Positions 33,451 through 46,800 of a stretch of 64,000 bases of DNA are shown here, piece after piece (positions within the stretch are counted from its first letter, which is position 1; each line of letters begins with the position of its first letter). This stretch comes from Morinoia aosen (Eukaryota; Arthropoda; Malacostraca; Amphipoda; Talitridae). The notes beneath the pieces are model-generated. The model saw only the letters and a program-made list of their open reading frames with translations, was not told where the DNA came from and made no database searches. Made by a program: the position numbers and the translations under genes. The DNA lies in NCBI GenBank assembly GCA_030386875.1, contig CM059572.1, positions 36,081,732 to 36,145,731 on the forward strand. The letters run 5' to 3'.

Positions 33451-34168
33451 AGATATTAATTATTGAGCCAAAGTGTTGTTTAAGGAAACACCTCAATATC
33501 AAGTCTATAGTAACACAGTAATTAGCTGATACTGGGTTAAAAATAAATTATTATTGGGACAATATATTGTACCAATATCCACTTGATATCAGAAAATAAG
33601 TATTGGCCCTGTAGTACCCTACCTTAGTTACCCCTCAAATTCGGTTTTAGTCCATTTGTGTTCAGTAATACTAATATGTGTAAATGTAAAATTGTCCAAG
33701 CAAAAGTGCTAATATCTGCTTAGCGTATCACCAATAGCAACTGAAGGAGAAGTATGGGTACATAACCAAGATCGCTGCTCACTCGCTGCAAGCGGAGCTC
33801 CAGGCCTCACAGGCCAGTATTTGACTAAGGAACACCTCAATATCACAGCCACAGTGACACAATAATTAGCTAATATTGGGTTAGTGAAATAATCATTATC
33901 GGGCCCTATGTTTTACAAATATCTACCTATCAGGTAGTTGAGTATTAAGCCAATGTTATTACAGGGAACACTTCATTATCAAGTCAATATTGACACAATA
34001 ATTAGTTGATATTAGGTTGATGATAATATTGTTATTGGGCCAATATATTTTTCTAATATCAACCGAATTTTCCAAAATAAGGTATTGCCCCAATGTTCAT
34101 TTTGAATATCCAGTCAATATTGAGACTGTATATTGGCTCAATATTAGGTCAATAAATTTTGCTACCTG
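33451..34168. repeat. Diverged tandem repeat, three units
   Basis: Three segments starting near 33451, 33815 and 33938 share GGAACAC(C/T)TCA(A/T)TATCA, GACACAATAATTAG and a TATTGGGTTGATAATTATTG-like block. They form the right part of the candidate transposon at 30997-34168. Confidence 0.65.
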
Positions 34169-34333
34169 GGAATGACCCATTTAAAATGAGTAACTCCATG
34201 CAATGAAAATTCTCTGAGTAAATATTTTCGTCGTAGAGATAATGAGAAGCGCAGCGATGATAATAGAATCCCCAGTATCAGCGTGAGCTCACTCAGTGAT
34301 AGTGCGGCGATCTTCTTCTATGCATGGACGCAA

Positions 34334-34772
34334 TTCTGCGTATCTGTCAGTGGAAAGTCTTAAAGCTTCTGAAATAAAGGAGTGATAAAAATGCCAATTA
34401 ATAAAGTGTATCTCTCAGTGGAAAGTCTTCAAGCTTCCGCAATGAATCAGTGATGAAAAGGCCAATTAATAAAGTGTATCTCTCAGTGGAAAGTCTTAAG
34501 CCTTCTGAAATAAAGGAGTGATGAAGAGGCCCATCAATAAAATGTATCGCTCAGTGGAAAGTCTTGAAGCTTCTGCAATGAATGAGAGGTGAAAAGGCCA
34601 ATTACTAAATTGTATCGCTCAGTGGAAAGTCTTAAAGCTTTTGAAATAAAGAAGTGCTAAATCGGCTTATTAAAAAGCGTATCGTTCAGTGGAAAGTCTT
34701 GAAGCTTCTGCAATAAATGAGTGATAAAAACCTCGATTATTACAGCGTATCGTGTAATAGAAAGTCTTACAG
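34334..34772. repeat. 68-bp tandem repeat, about seven units
   Basis: The landmark CAGTGGAAAGTCTT occurs at 34348, 34416, 34484, 34552, 34620 and 34687, with a diverged unit after. Units alternate between a CTTCTGAAATAAA type and a CTTCTGCAATGAAT type, so the older period is a 136-bp dimer. Confidence 0.95.
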
Positions 34773-35264
34773 CGAGTAGTCTTACTTTTGGCATGAAATA
34801 TTTGTGTGTTGTACTTAGTTCATGTTTGAACTGCGCAACATCATCTATGACGAACTTCAACTATTGAGGATAGAAATTAGTCCATGTTATAAGACATATG
34901 ATATTAGATTAGATATTAGATTCAACGTGTAAACGTTTAGAGATAACTGAAAATAATCACCGTTTCCATAAGATGTAGAAATCAGACACCGGATTTATCT
35001 AGGGTAGGGTACGAGACCACTGTGTACATGGATGTGCTGCTGGTGAATTTCACAATGAAACACGGAGTATTTCAAGCTCTAGAAGTCTTAATTCTAATTT
35101 TGAAATTCGATGAATGAAGAGCCCATTAGGTTTAACTACGAATAAAAACGGGAAATTTTTAATTATCCATTGAAACTAACAGTCATGAAAGAAAAATATT
35201 TCATTCATAGTACATAATTGAAACTTTAAAACATGTAATTTAATAAACAGTGAGTAATTTTTAT

Positions 35265-35490
35265 TTTCTTTATTACGTCCTCTTGTACGAATGCATTCTT
35301 GAAATCTGCTGTTGAGTTCCTCAGCGACCGCTGCAGCATCTCAGCTGGAATACTGTGGATTTCGTTTTTAAATTCTCTGCTTTAACTCATCCAGAGTTCT
35401 TGGTCAAGTCTTGTGCACTTTATTCTTGAGATAAACCCACAAGATAAAATCACAAACGCGCAAATCTGGCGATCTTGGAGGCCAGGGAAC
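35265..35490 (-). pseudogene. Mariner-like transposase C-terminal fragment
   Basis: The minus-strand translation gives WPPRSPDLRVCDFILWVYLK, then RTLDELKQRI and, after a frameshift, NEIHSIPAEMLQRSLRN. The first block contains the last catalytic Asp of the mariner DDD triad (SPDL). The frame has at least one stop and one frameshift, and the N-terminal and middle regions are missing. Confidence 0.75.
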
Positions 35491-35608
35491 GTTACCGGAT
35501 CTTGAGATCACACGGTTACCGAACAAATCTCGCACTCCCTCATTTCGGTAACCGTGTGATCTCAAGATTCGGCAACGTTTCCTGGCATCCTAGATAGCCA
35601 GATCTCAA
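35461..35608. repeat. Imperfect ~57-62-bp inverted repeat at the mariner remnant
   Basis: 35466-35522 is the reverse complement, with a few mismatches, of 35545-35601, leaving a 22-bp loop. The left arm encodes the WPPRSPDL region, so the palindrome duplicates transposase coding sequence rather than a terminal repeat. Confidence 0.85.
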
Positions 35609-37743
35609 GATTCATTTTTATCTAGATTCTTATAGCTCAAACTTAGAGAAACCAACTTCATATGCTTTTGGTACTCATCATAAGTCTCATCTTGACTTAA
35701 CTTAATTTCAGTTAAAAGAGTCTAAATAAGAATGAAGAACATAGACAAAAATATAGTTGTTTCATCAGTATTTGACCATCGCTTTTAGTTTCCTGAAAAT
35801 GAATCGAATCGACAATGGAAGAATTTAGAGAATCGAGTGAACATTGAAAAGCCAAAAAATAATATGCGAAAGGAAACAATGTATGGTCTTTCTCAATGGG
35901 CCTTGTAGTAAAGTTTTGAAAGTTAATTCTCATTCAATATTAAAGGAGAATTCGATTTGAAAAATTAAAATATGTGGGATATTCCACAACTTTAACTTCA
36001 TTTTCATTTTCATTTCCAGTTTCATTTTCAGTAATAATTGACAAGGAACAAAAGTCTTACTAGTTTAAATAGTTTATTAAAGAACCGTACAAGGTAGTTT
36101 TTACCTTTAGGCCTTCAGAAGTGAACACATCATTGTTCATAAGTAGTCTTAAGTTTCAAGTTTTCAAAATTTCAAAGTTTCCAACGCTTTAAAGTGCAAT
36201 AGTGTGCGACAGTCGCTCAAAGACAGTAGAAGAGATGCTTCGCAACGTCAAGGCTCGGAAAAAGCAACCGAGCGGCATCTCAGCAGCGGCATCTCAAGGT
36301 GTGCTTTAACAGAAACGTTGCCGCTAGAGCGTGAAGCCAGAGTAAGAGGCCACATGCCGACCTGAAGCGAAACAACAACAAGGTAAGTTCAGATTAGGTA
36401 CAAAAGAACAAGACCAGACTCAAAAGTACCATTGTCAGAAAACCATTTCAGAATATCAATGTAGACAACACACCTACACGCACCCGGAAGGCCTAGGTGA
36501 AGTTGCACGTTAGAGGTGAGGAAGACGAGACGCTGGACTGAAGAGAGAAAACTGCCAGTGGAGTGCCCCCAGTGTCAATGGCACGGAACGTAGAAATCAT
36601 ACTGAAGACAAAGAAAACCAAGTTAAACGAACGGTACAACCAAAATAACGAATAAATAGAGCAAACAAAAACAAACAAATCCAAATGAGTCAGAATCAAT
36701 ATCGACAAATTAAACCTGCAATAACTCACCCAAGTTTATTGCCACACTTGGTGAGTATAACACCACTTTTAGAAGAATGTTAGGAAATTTAGAGGAAAAC
36801 AGTCAAAGGCAGGTGTTCAGGTAAGGACAGAAAGAATAGTTTAAGGTTTTAATTCGGTTGAAAGTCATAGGCCCAGAGGAAATAAATTATTAAACAGCTC
36901 AAGGATGAGAGGTAGCGCATCCAAGTATTAGGAGCTGATGTTAAAGAATTTAGGTTCACTGAGATATAAGCAAAGCTCAATCTCTAATATAGTACGGCGA
37001 GATGCCGTTCAATTCAAGTTCAACGGGATTTGAGCAAAGCTCAATCCCTAATAGTATCGGCACTATGCCGTAAATTCAATATTTAAAGTTCAATGTTTAA
37101 AACCCTGAACACCTTTAAGAGATTTAAATAAACCAAAAAATAAGCAAAAACTGAATAACAGCCACAGTCACGCAAACGTAAAAATAGTTGAAACACAGAA
37201 GCAGCAAGAAATTAGAGATACTTAGGTATTGTGACAAATTAGAGGGTTGACACCGGGAGGACGACTCCAATGCAGCAACAGACCAGCGCTCACCTTAAAT
37301 CCTAACCAAAAATTGAAAAACTCCACCGACATTACTTCCCACCGACTGCAAACGACTGAAAACAACAGAAAGAAGCAAAGCGATTCGCCCAACTTCACGC
37401 CACGGTTCCGACTGACAAGTGCACCTCGCGAGCATGTGGGAGATTTTCCCACAAATAAGAAAGGAATATAGACAGAAGATACCTCTATAGAAACCTTACA
37501 ACGTAAATAAATTATGTTTGAAAACAAAAGGATGAATATTAGTTGTTGCATGACGTTAATTCTACCGTTTTCTTGCAACAAGTTTTCAAGGAGACATTAA
37601 AGATTCACTCGAAAAACTTGAGGTTGCGGTAGAATTTTAAACATCTGGCGAGTGATGGTTAACCCTTATAAGTAGTTAGCAACTGAAGTGGCTGAAGAAA
37701 ATTTTTGGACAGAAGTAAAAACCTGAAGACAAGTTTCGTGAAT
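35609..37743. other. No gene recognised upstream of the sulfotransferase
   Basis: It contains a short tandem duplication (landmark GCAAAGCTCAATC at 36970 and 37033). The open frame 37247-37471 has no domain. The promoter and any 5' UTR of the downstream gene would lie here, but no TATA box could be assigned. Confidence 0.4.
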
Positions 37744-37819
37744 ATGGTGAAGCGATTTTCCTATTCCGTTTTTAAAGTTACGATTGTGATTTTCGTGGGT
37801 TACTGTGCGCTGACGACAG
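37744..37819 (+). CDS. Sulfotransferase exon 1: start codon and signal anchor
   Basis: ATG begins MVKRFSYSVFKVTIVIFVGY: a short basic cytosolic tail followed by a hydrophobic segment, as expected for a type II Golgi anchor. The exon ends ACAG|GTGAGC, leaving one base (G). That base combines with AC at the start of exon 2 to make an Asp codon, so the phases agree. This start was chosen because it is the only ATG giving an anchor and a donor of matching phase. Confidence 0.7.
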
Positions 37820-40800
37820 GTGAGCAACAGATTGCAATACCATGAGTAACAAATTGCAACCAATCATGATTGGTTGCTGTATTTGCTAGCGAGTGTGGGG
37901 TTCTGCGGTGACTATCCTTCATAAGCGCTCTCACAATAAGTGTGAGGGGGATTTAAACAAGAACATCTTGTGCAAATAAACTCATTCTTGTAATTAGGAA
38001 GCGAAATCGATTGTGTATGTTACTTAATGTGATTTAATAATTTCGTTGTTTCTTCGTTTGGATTTAATAACATCATTAATTTTTTATTAATTTTTATTCT
38101 ACGCGTTTCGGTGACCAAGGGTGTCTAAAGTGTGTACTTAGTTCAAAGACGGCTTAGAAATTAGCCATTTTCTCTTAACATCGCTCGGCTTCTTGCAGAC
38201 GCTGCACGGTGTCTCGTCGGGCGCACATGGTGGCAGTAGGACGAGCTGCAAAATTACTTTCCAGTCTCTGAACACAATTTCTCGACAATTTCATTATTTA
38301 TTGTTGAGTTGTGAGAGCTTTGAAAAAGGCAAAAATTTTGGAATCAGGGTAAATATATTAATTAGTTTGGTTCCAAATTTACGATCGAAAATTTCATTAT
38401 TGAATGTCAGACAGAAAGTGATTCGCCATTAATGCATGCTAATGAGGCCAATTGTTCCAACATGACCAAATCTGTGTGTTTGAGATTATAAATTTTCATA
38501 CCAGTAGTATGAAATAGAAATGACCAAAAATAATTAGACTGATTGCGAGTAACTACAAAATCTTCAGCATATTATATCCTCCACTTTAGATATTCTTGAA
38601 AGCTTATAATGAATCAGTTACAATAATGGTTCCTTTGATATCACCATACTTCTGTGTCATCGTTCGCTGAAACTCCCCTGGAATAATTACAACTCAATCC
38701 TCTTGTATTCTGGAATACCTCTTTAGGTCTCATTTATTTCGTTTGAACTCGTGTGTCCAAATATGTCCCATGCATCCTCAGACACATTTGACACAATCGC
38801 ATTTTCCTTCTTTTCCCAGACTGGAGCTCCCTCTCCGGCACGCTACAGAAGTCGCTCGGCCGCGATAAAAATTTCCTGAAGAGCGGTGACCTCAAGAGCA
38901 GTCAGCAGGTCCCAGAGACTGGGGTTGAAACGCCGAGGAAAAAATCAGGGCTAGTTGTCTATGATGAAACTAAACAGAAATACGAAATTGCGATTATAGA
39001 GAATCAAAACCACACCGTGGAGTTGAAGGTTCCGACCGACGGGAAGGAGTTGATATTGTTGGTGAGCTCTCTGGGTCGCGGAGGCAGTTCATGGGTGGGG
39101 GAACTGCTCAGCTCCACCAGCGCGGAGTTGATGTACATATTCGAGCCTCTTAAAATCATAAGCGATGTCTATAAAACTAAGTTCACTCCCGCGATTGAGA
39201 AGGAGATACTCTCCATGGTCTTCCTGCGTCAGTTTGACAAAGTATTTATAAACTACGAGAGAAAATGGGATCATAATTTTCAGAAGAATAAATAAAATAG
39301 CAAGGATAGTCGCTTTTAAAAGATCCATTATCAGTTAGTTGTTTAATAAATAGAAGGACCTAAAATGATAACATTTCTATTAATTAAACAACTATTATAC
39401 TTCTATAATAGTTTAATAAATACAACTTCTATAATAAATATTGTCCTTCTATTTATTAAACAACTAACTGATAATGGATCTTTTAAAAGCGACTATCCTT
39501 GCTATTTTATTTATTGTTAGACTTTGCAAAAAGCAAAACTTAGATGTGTGCAATTTTCAGAAGCTTCCAGACACCTGCGAAGGAAGGAGATGCTTCTCTC
39601 CCGACAGGGTGAACAGGCGGTGTAGTAAGGCTAAAACTATCCTCACCAAGGTAAGACTTTCGTTATTTTTATCGCATGTTACGGCAGTGCTTTCGTTATG
39701 GCGGATAGACTCGATGCTTGTCAATTTAAACTCGCAAATATACCACCACTGATGAGAATGTTGTGTCATCTTTGTGGTGCACCGAAACCGACCAGAGTGA
39801 ACGTATCAATGCTTTTTAAATTTGTTTGCTACGCTCATTAATGAAATTGGGAGTGAAATTAAAGCACTGCGATTAATAATTATCAACGCTGCTATGTCAA
39901 AATATACGAAAGAAAATTAACACAAGAATGAGATAGATTCATTCATTGAAACAGAAAATTGTTACCGTGAATTCTAATTTACCACACTGGCATCCTTATC
40001 TTAAGTCAAATTTACAACACTTGCATCCGTATCTTAATTCTTGTTTACAACGCTTGCATCAATATCTTAATTCTAATATACAACACTCGCACCCTCATCT
40101 TAATTCTAATTTAAAACACTCGCGTCCTTATCGTAATTCTAATATATAGCACTCGCATCCTTATCTTAATTTTAATATAAAACACTCGCATCCTTATCTT
40201 AGTTCTAATTCAAAATACTCACATCCTTATTTTAACTCTAATTTAAAATCGCATCCTTATCTTAATTCAAATATACAACACTCGCATCCTTATCTTAATT
40301 TTAATATAAAACACTCACATCCTTATCTTAATTCTAATTCAAAACACTGACATCCTTATTTTAATTCTAATTTAAAACACTCGCATCCTTATCTTCAGAG
40401 CTTTAGGCGTTAATTCGAATGCTCTCTCCATGGTAGCGTTTCATGTCGCAGCAGTGTTCCGGACATGGGTAACATTTTTCTCTTTCAGATGCTAAAATTA
40501 AGGAACGCTCAGTGTCTCAAGATGCAGGACTGGTAATCCATCAGAAGCAATAACAAAGTATCGCCAAATACCTGTGATAAAAAAGTAGGTTTGGAAGCAA
40601 GAGAACAGCCATTTGGTGCCAGAAAAACACTTGGAAATATTTGCATAGGTTTGGTCAAGATTCTAGTTCATACTAAGGCTTCCAAGATGTCTGTAGAAAT
40701 AACCGTTAAAAATAAAAAATGAATTCAAAACCGAATGTTCTAAAAGTTTTTTAAAAAGTTAGCGAATGAAGATCGTAAAAGTAGAACTTGCATCGGCAGA

Positions 40801-43800
40801 TATGCGGCTCAAGCACGTTGCGATAGTTTCATGGAGAGGAATGTTTATAAAAAGATTATAACAATGCCGAAGGAAACCATAAAACATTTATCCGTATTCG
40901 CCTGCGAAGTAATGTAATTGCTTACAAAAATCCTTTATTTCCTCACATTTTCTTCATTTATAGCGCAGTGTGAATGAGGAGCAAAAACTTATCGTGAATT
41001 CTTAATCATATTCACTTTCTGTTGCAAGCCCGACAAGGGTTTCGACTCTCCAGCGAACCACATAGCTTTCCACCAACCAGACAAATATGGATAACAGGCT
41101 ACTTGTAATTTTTCTTTTAGCTTGCGACTATGGTCTCTCAATATGAGCGAAGTGGAAGCCTGATCTTTCTTTCCATTAAAAAAAACGAAGGTTATAACGA
41201 TGATGCCCCCATTCAACCCAGGTACATGAAATAAACATCGTCTCGACCAGGTGAAACCCTCAACTCATCCTCTCATGAAGGCATTTGACTCGCCAACATC
41301 TGATTTGGGACATACATCATTGGTTGCCCCATTCAACCCAGGTACATGAAAAAGACATCGTCTCGAACAGGTGCCACCCTTACTGGATCCTCTCATTAAT
41401 TAAAAGGCATTTGACACACCAACGTATAACTTGAGACTCACATCATTGGTTGAAATGAAACATCCCTCACACAGACGATTAGGCTGCGGCTGGAGCACGT
41501 TGAGAACCTCATGCAGAACCCGCAGTTCCAGCATCTCAAAGTCATCTACTTGTCCAGGGACCCCAGGGCGCAAATCGTCTCCAGGTACAGTGTTCATAAT
41601 CTACTTGGATATGTCAGTATAGAAAGTCGTGTCCAAGCTGATCAGTTTAACGATACTCTTTGTATTTTACTCTTTACATTTTTATTCTTACTCTTTGTAT
41701 TTTTATTCTCACTTCATAAATTTTTTACTCCTACTCTTATATTTTACTCTTTACTCTTTGTATTCACTATTTACTCTTTATTTTTTATTTACTCGTATCA
41801 ACACATTTAGGTGAGACTCAATGAGGGAAATTTTGAAGCATATGATAATGTTAAACATTTATTCGAGAAGTTTTGACTCGTATTGATGTCACTTGTATCG
41901 AATGTTCAAGCAATTGGGGATTTTAAATCGAATCTGCTCGTTTCAAAAGATAGAAATTTCAAATGAGGCATGATAGAAACTCCGAGATATAATTTACTTC
42001 TGTTTAAATTTTAATCACTGTCAGTCCATCCGAAATTAAAATAGGACATAAAAAATAAAACTTCAACGTGAAGTACCGTAGACTTTCGCTAAGTGTGTCA
42101 TGTTTGGCACGGTCATCCCACTGTCTGCAACTCAGAAAAATATGTCATAATACATTGATAATACGAGTTTGTGAGCCAGCTTTCTGATCCAAATAGATGA
42201 GTGTCTGCTTTAAGACTTATTATTCCTCAGTGCATTTATTCTACCTCTTATTTGAAATTGGGAAACAAGCAATTATTTTTTTTGCATACATAACCTAATG
42301 TTGAAGAGCCTTGCGTTGTCTGAGAGTTGAATACTCAAACAGAAGAGTCAGTAGCAGCAGGAGCTCCTCATTTCAATCTCTTCACTGCATTAACGTGGCA
42401 ATAGCTATCCTTAGTCTTACCTTTTTACAGCCGATGTCTAAATTCTCATGAAGAACTTTGTCATTCATTTTGGTTTGCTCGATTGCTTGCATGGTGCCAT
42501 CAGCGCCATGGTAGACCATGATCAACGCTCAGCTTTCTTTGGCAACTCTGGCGACACAGCAGGCAATTCAGCAGCGTTGCAGTGCACAACTATCCACAAC
42601 TCTTGTCAAACGAGTCACGATCGAGCGGCCTACTATTTTTAGTCGACCCTCATCTTTCATAAACATCAACAGATACAATTAAAAATTACTCACAGATCAT
42701 CTCAGTAATTTATTAGTTGATAAAGCATCATATTAGCTGAATAACTGAGACTAATTTGAATCCGTATATATTGAATTTGATAGTTTGTAGTAGAACTCAA
42801 AGAAACTATGTTTTCATATATATATATAAATATCTATATAAACCTGCATAGCGTCGTAGAATTTCTACGCCATGAAAAATGGTTTCGGTTAAAGCTCGTA
42901 AGAAACACTGCATGTGCTATCATCCGGATTCTTCATCGCTAACACATTTTTCCACATTGATCCCTCCTCTGCCATTCTACTCTAGACACCTTATCGACGT
43001 CATCTCTACCTCTACAGAGATAAACACTCAATTCACAAATGTCCTCATCTTTTTAGAATTGAATGAAAAATATTCATACGAATTGACTATAAGGATAAAT
43101 ATTAGGCCTAGCGTATGAAACAAAAGTAAATTGCGTTAAATTGAGAGCACCAAAGGTTCGTTATTCCTCGACACGAAACTATTATGAAGGGTTAAATGAC
43201 GTCCAAATTTAATTCTTTCGAGTATGAAGAGACTCTCTAAGATCGTTCGAGGTTCTTTTCTTAGCGTTTTTCTCAAGGAGATCAGCGAAGCGTGTTCTTA
43301 TAGTTACTGTGCCGCACGCTCTCAGAAACTGAAATCAGTAACCCAAAGAACGTGTTCCTCATAGTCACTGGAAGTTATGCATTCAAAACAAAAGCAGTAA
43401 CCTTAATTGCTGGAAGGGAAATGCAAGATCATTGAGTTGAAGGGATAAATATTCATACGAACATTTATCCCCTTCCTATGATCTGTGTTACCGTTTCCTC
43501 AGTTTTCTGCACCGTACCGCCTAGACGTTAGATTTTTAGCTCACAGTGCAACGCTCTGTCATTGCGACACCGCTTCTACGTGTTTCCGTTACAGCTTTAC
43601 TGATCGAAATTTTCAGAGAGAAGGCCTTCAATCGTCGAAATACAAATATCATAGCCGAATGTGCGTGGATCGAATCCGACGTAGAGGCGTTCCACAGACT
43701 GTCACAGTGCTACCCCGGCCACTTCTACTTCTTGCGCTACGAGGACATGTGTCGATGGACTCTGGTGAGAGACCGTCACTCTTCTTACGCTCTGTCGCTC

Positions 43801-46800
43801 TCCTTCTTCCCCTCTGTCACTCTCTTTCTAGGCATCTGTCACGCTCCTTCTGGCCCTCTGTCACGCTCCGTCTGCCCCTCTGCCGCACTCCTTCTGGCCC
43901 TCTATCGCGCTCCTTCTGACCCTCTGTCACGCTCCTTCTGGCCCTCTGTCACGCTCCTTCTGGCTCTCTGTCACGCTCCTTCTGGCCCTCTGTTACGCTC
44001 CTTCTGGCCCTCTGTATAAAAATTCAGACTGCAAAAGCACTTTTGGCAACCCCTCAAAAATGGCGAATGACTTTAACACTTATTTCTCAAAAGTTGGCGA
44101 AGATGTTTTCAATGAAGTATCCAGGACAGTTTCAGACACATCTACAGAGGCAAATCCGAGCGATGTTTCATCCCCAAATGGTAGCAACAAGTGGAGACCA
44201 AAGCCAGTTAGCGTCATAGAGATACGAAAAATCTTATACTCACTAAAGAATACTAAAGCGACTGGACATGATGGCATAAGCCTCCAACAAATAAAAGACA
44301 GCTTCCCTGTCATAGCACCCCTTATTCGCTTGATAATAAATACATCTATAGCCACAAAGAAGTTTCCCGACCAATGGAAACTATCCATTACTAAGCCATT
44401 ACATAAATCAGGTGATATCGACATAGCGCCAAACTACAGACCAATCAGTCTCCTGCCTGTTATGTCCAAAATATTAGAAAAAGTAATAACAAACCAGCTC
44501 TCGTCTTATATAGACGAGTCACATCTACTGCATCGCAATCAATATGCTTACAGAAGGAATACCAGTACTCAGGACGCCCTGTTAAACATAACAAAAAAAT
44601 TTACAATGATATTGACCAAAAAAAATTAACTCTCTTACTATTGCTTGATCTCTCCAAAGCTTTCGACAGTGTTGAGCATAAGAAACTTCTACAAAAAATT
44701 TCAAACCTCAGAATAGACACTCAGTGGTTTGAAAGCTACCAACTAAACCGCTCTCATACAGTGTGCTTGAATTTCAAAATGTCATCATTCATACCAAATA
44801 ATTTTGGCGTTCCTCAAGGTTCAATCATCGGCCCACTCCGATTTTCAATTTTCATCAATGATTTCCGGCCCACCATGCCGGCAAACACAAAAATCTCAAT
44901 GTATGCTGATGACGTAAAAATTGCCATGACAAGCTCAACAGCGGATTTAAAAGAAACACAAGCCAACGCTGAAAACCTTTTGAGAAATCTGAAATTGTGG
45001 TATGACCATAATGGCCTCAAACTTAACGCAAGTAAAACGCAATGCATTATTTTGGATCACAGAATGCGACTGAAAATTTACCACCATTCAAGCTAACATT
45101 TGGAGACGATACAATTGAACCAGTAGTTAAGGTTAAAAATCTGGGTGTTTGGTTTGACAAGAATATGACTTTCAATTCACACATCGAAACAATGTGCAAC
45201 AAAATTAACGGAACCTTAATGTTCTTTCATCGCATTAAGAACACACTTGACGAAAAATCTAGATGATTAGTGATTCAGTCTTTAGTTTTATCGCGTCTGG
45301 ACTACTGCAGTCTTGTGTGGGGAGATTTACCTCAATATCGTCAGGAAGAGTTGCAAAAATGTATAAACTTTGCCACCAAAGTGTTATGCAAAGGAAATTT
45401 CAATAAACACGTTCATGTCACCCCTCTTTTAAGAAAACTCGACTGGATCCCAATACCGAACAGATTCATGATCCAAAAAGCTCGACGAGTATTCTCCTCT
45501 CTGTACCTCCCCCAAAGTAATACAGAGGTGGTAAAATTTTTTCCATCTAATATCCCAAAACAAAAGACCAAATCGGAGGAACGATGTTTTAGTCAGTTAC
45601 CGTTCATCTAACGTGGGACAAAAAGCTCTCTCAGCTTCTGGAGCTTTTTTGTGGAACAAGCTTCCCCAGCATATCAAAAACTCTAAAACTGTAACAGAAT
45701 TTAGAGTAAATGTGTCACGTCATTTTTCATCTCTGTCATAGGGCCTGCAGCATTTCGGTATGAACTTCCCATCTATCAGAAATTTTACTTTTCCTGAAAT
45801 TTCTGTTAGAAAATTAGAAACTATTTCATTTTACGTTTGCTAAGCCATTCGTATATTCATCTTCCTTATTTCTGTCGACAAAAATGAGCACCACAGCCGT
45901 CAGTTCAATGCAGCAGAACGAACGTTCTTTCCATAATTAGTAGTATTTGCTCATCTTTATTTTGTTATTTCTTTCTCTTTCCTGTATTAATATTTAACGT
46001 CCGTATGACAAATATATCATGAAATACATTTTGTGTGTACACCAATAAACAGGTTTATAGATGTGAGGGTTGTGCAAAGTTTTTAATGAATTAAATTTTG
46101 GCTAACGTTGTCTCGCTATTTCAAAATCATTCTCGAAGATGTTTTCAATCGATTTTCGGCTGAGCTGGGGGTAGGGGGTAATTTAAGCATTTCATTTAGT
46201 CTTTTTATTTTTTTCCCGTGCGTTCAGCGCACACTAGCACTGAACTTTCAAATCGGAAAAAACTCTAAATTTCTGTAATTAAAATTATCACTTTGGATCA
46301 TTGCCTAATCTACCTACATATATGTGCCAAATTTTGTGAATATTCTCCACTCAGATGTGATATCCGGCCACAATGTTACTCCATTTTATCCCATGTACAC
46401 ATGTCCGTATAATGCTGAAGAGTTGTGTTGTTTCTTGACTGTAACCTGAGTTTTCTTAAAAATTTCTATGAAGAAATTAAAAACCAGTTCATTTTATGTT
46501 TTTCGAAGTCTTTTTTTCATTTTAGTTATTTTTTTGCGAAAATTTTCTTAGGATTACAGTGAGCTCAACTGTCATTTTCTGTATAGTAGATGGTAGGTTG
46601 TTTTTATCTTTTTTTTCATATATATATATATTTTTTCTTATATTTCATTTTCAATAAGTGTATATATCAATATGTGTGTGTACGTGTGTAGGTATATATA
46701 TATGTATCTACATAAATGGATATACTTATGTTTCTATTTCATTTCTTTACGCAAAAACCATCCGGTTAATAAATTTTATTGCACTAGCGAAATGATTCAA

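Larger units (their letters stand above)
30997..34168. mobile_element. Possible DNA transposon bounded by CAGGTAGCAA inverted termini
   Basis: CAGGTAGCAA at 30997-31006 is repeated inverted at 34159-34168, and the similarity extends imperfectly inward (AAATTATT..CAATATTG). Subterminal ATATTGGG-type motifs occur near both ends. No transposase was recognised inside, and no clear target duplication, so this would be a non-autonomous or composite element. Confidence 0.4.

Noticed and set aside
37820..38819. Possible extra exon near 38200-38236 (CTTCTTGCAG acceptor)
   Set aside because: Its length breaks the phase between exon 1 and exon 2, which already join correctly.
40489..40532. Exon-like 44-nt segment in sulfotransferase intron 2 with a good acceptor and GTAATC donor
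   Set aside because: Length is not a multiple of three, inclusion would give an immediate stop at the next junction, and exon 2 to exon 3 already rebuilds the conserved K-T-I-R-L motif.
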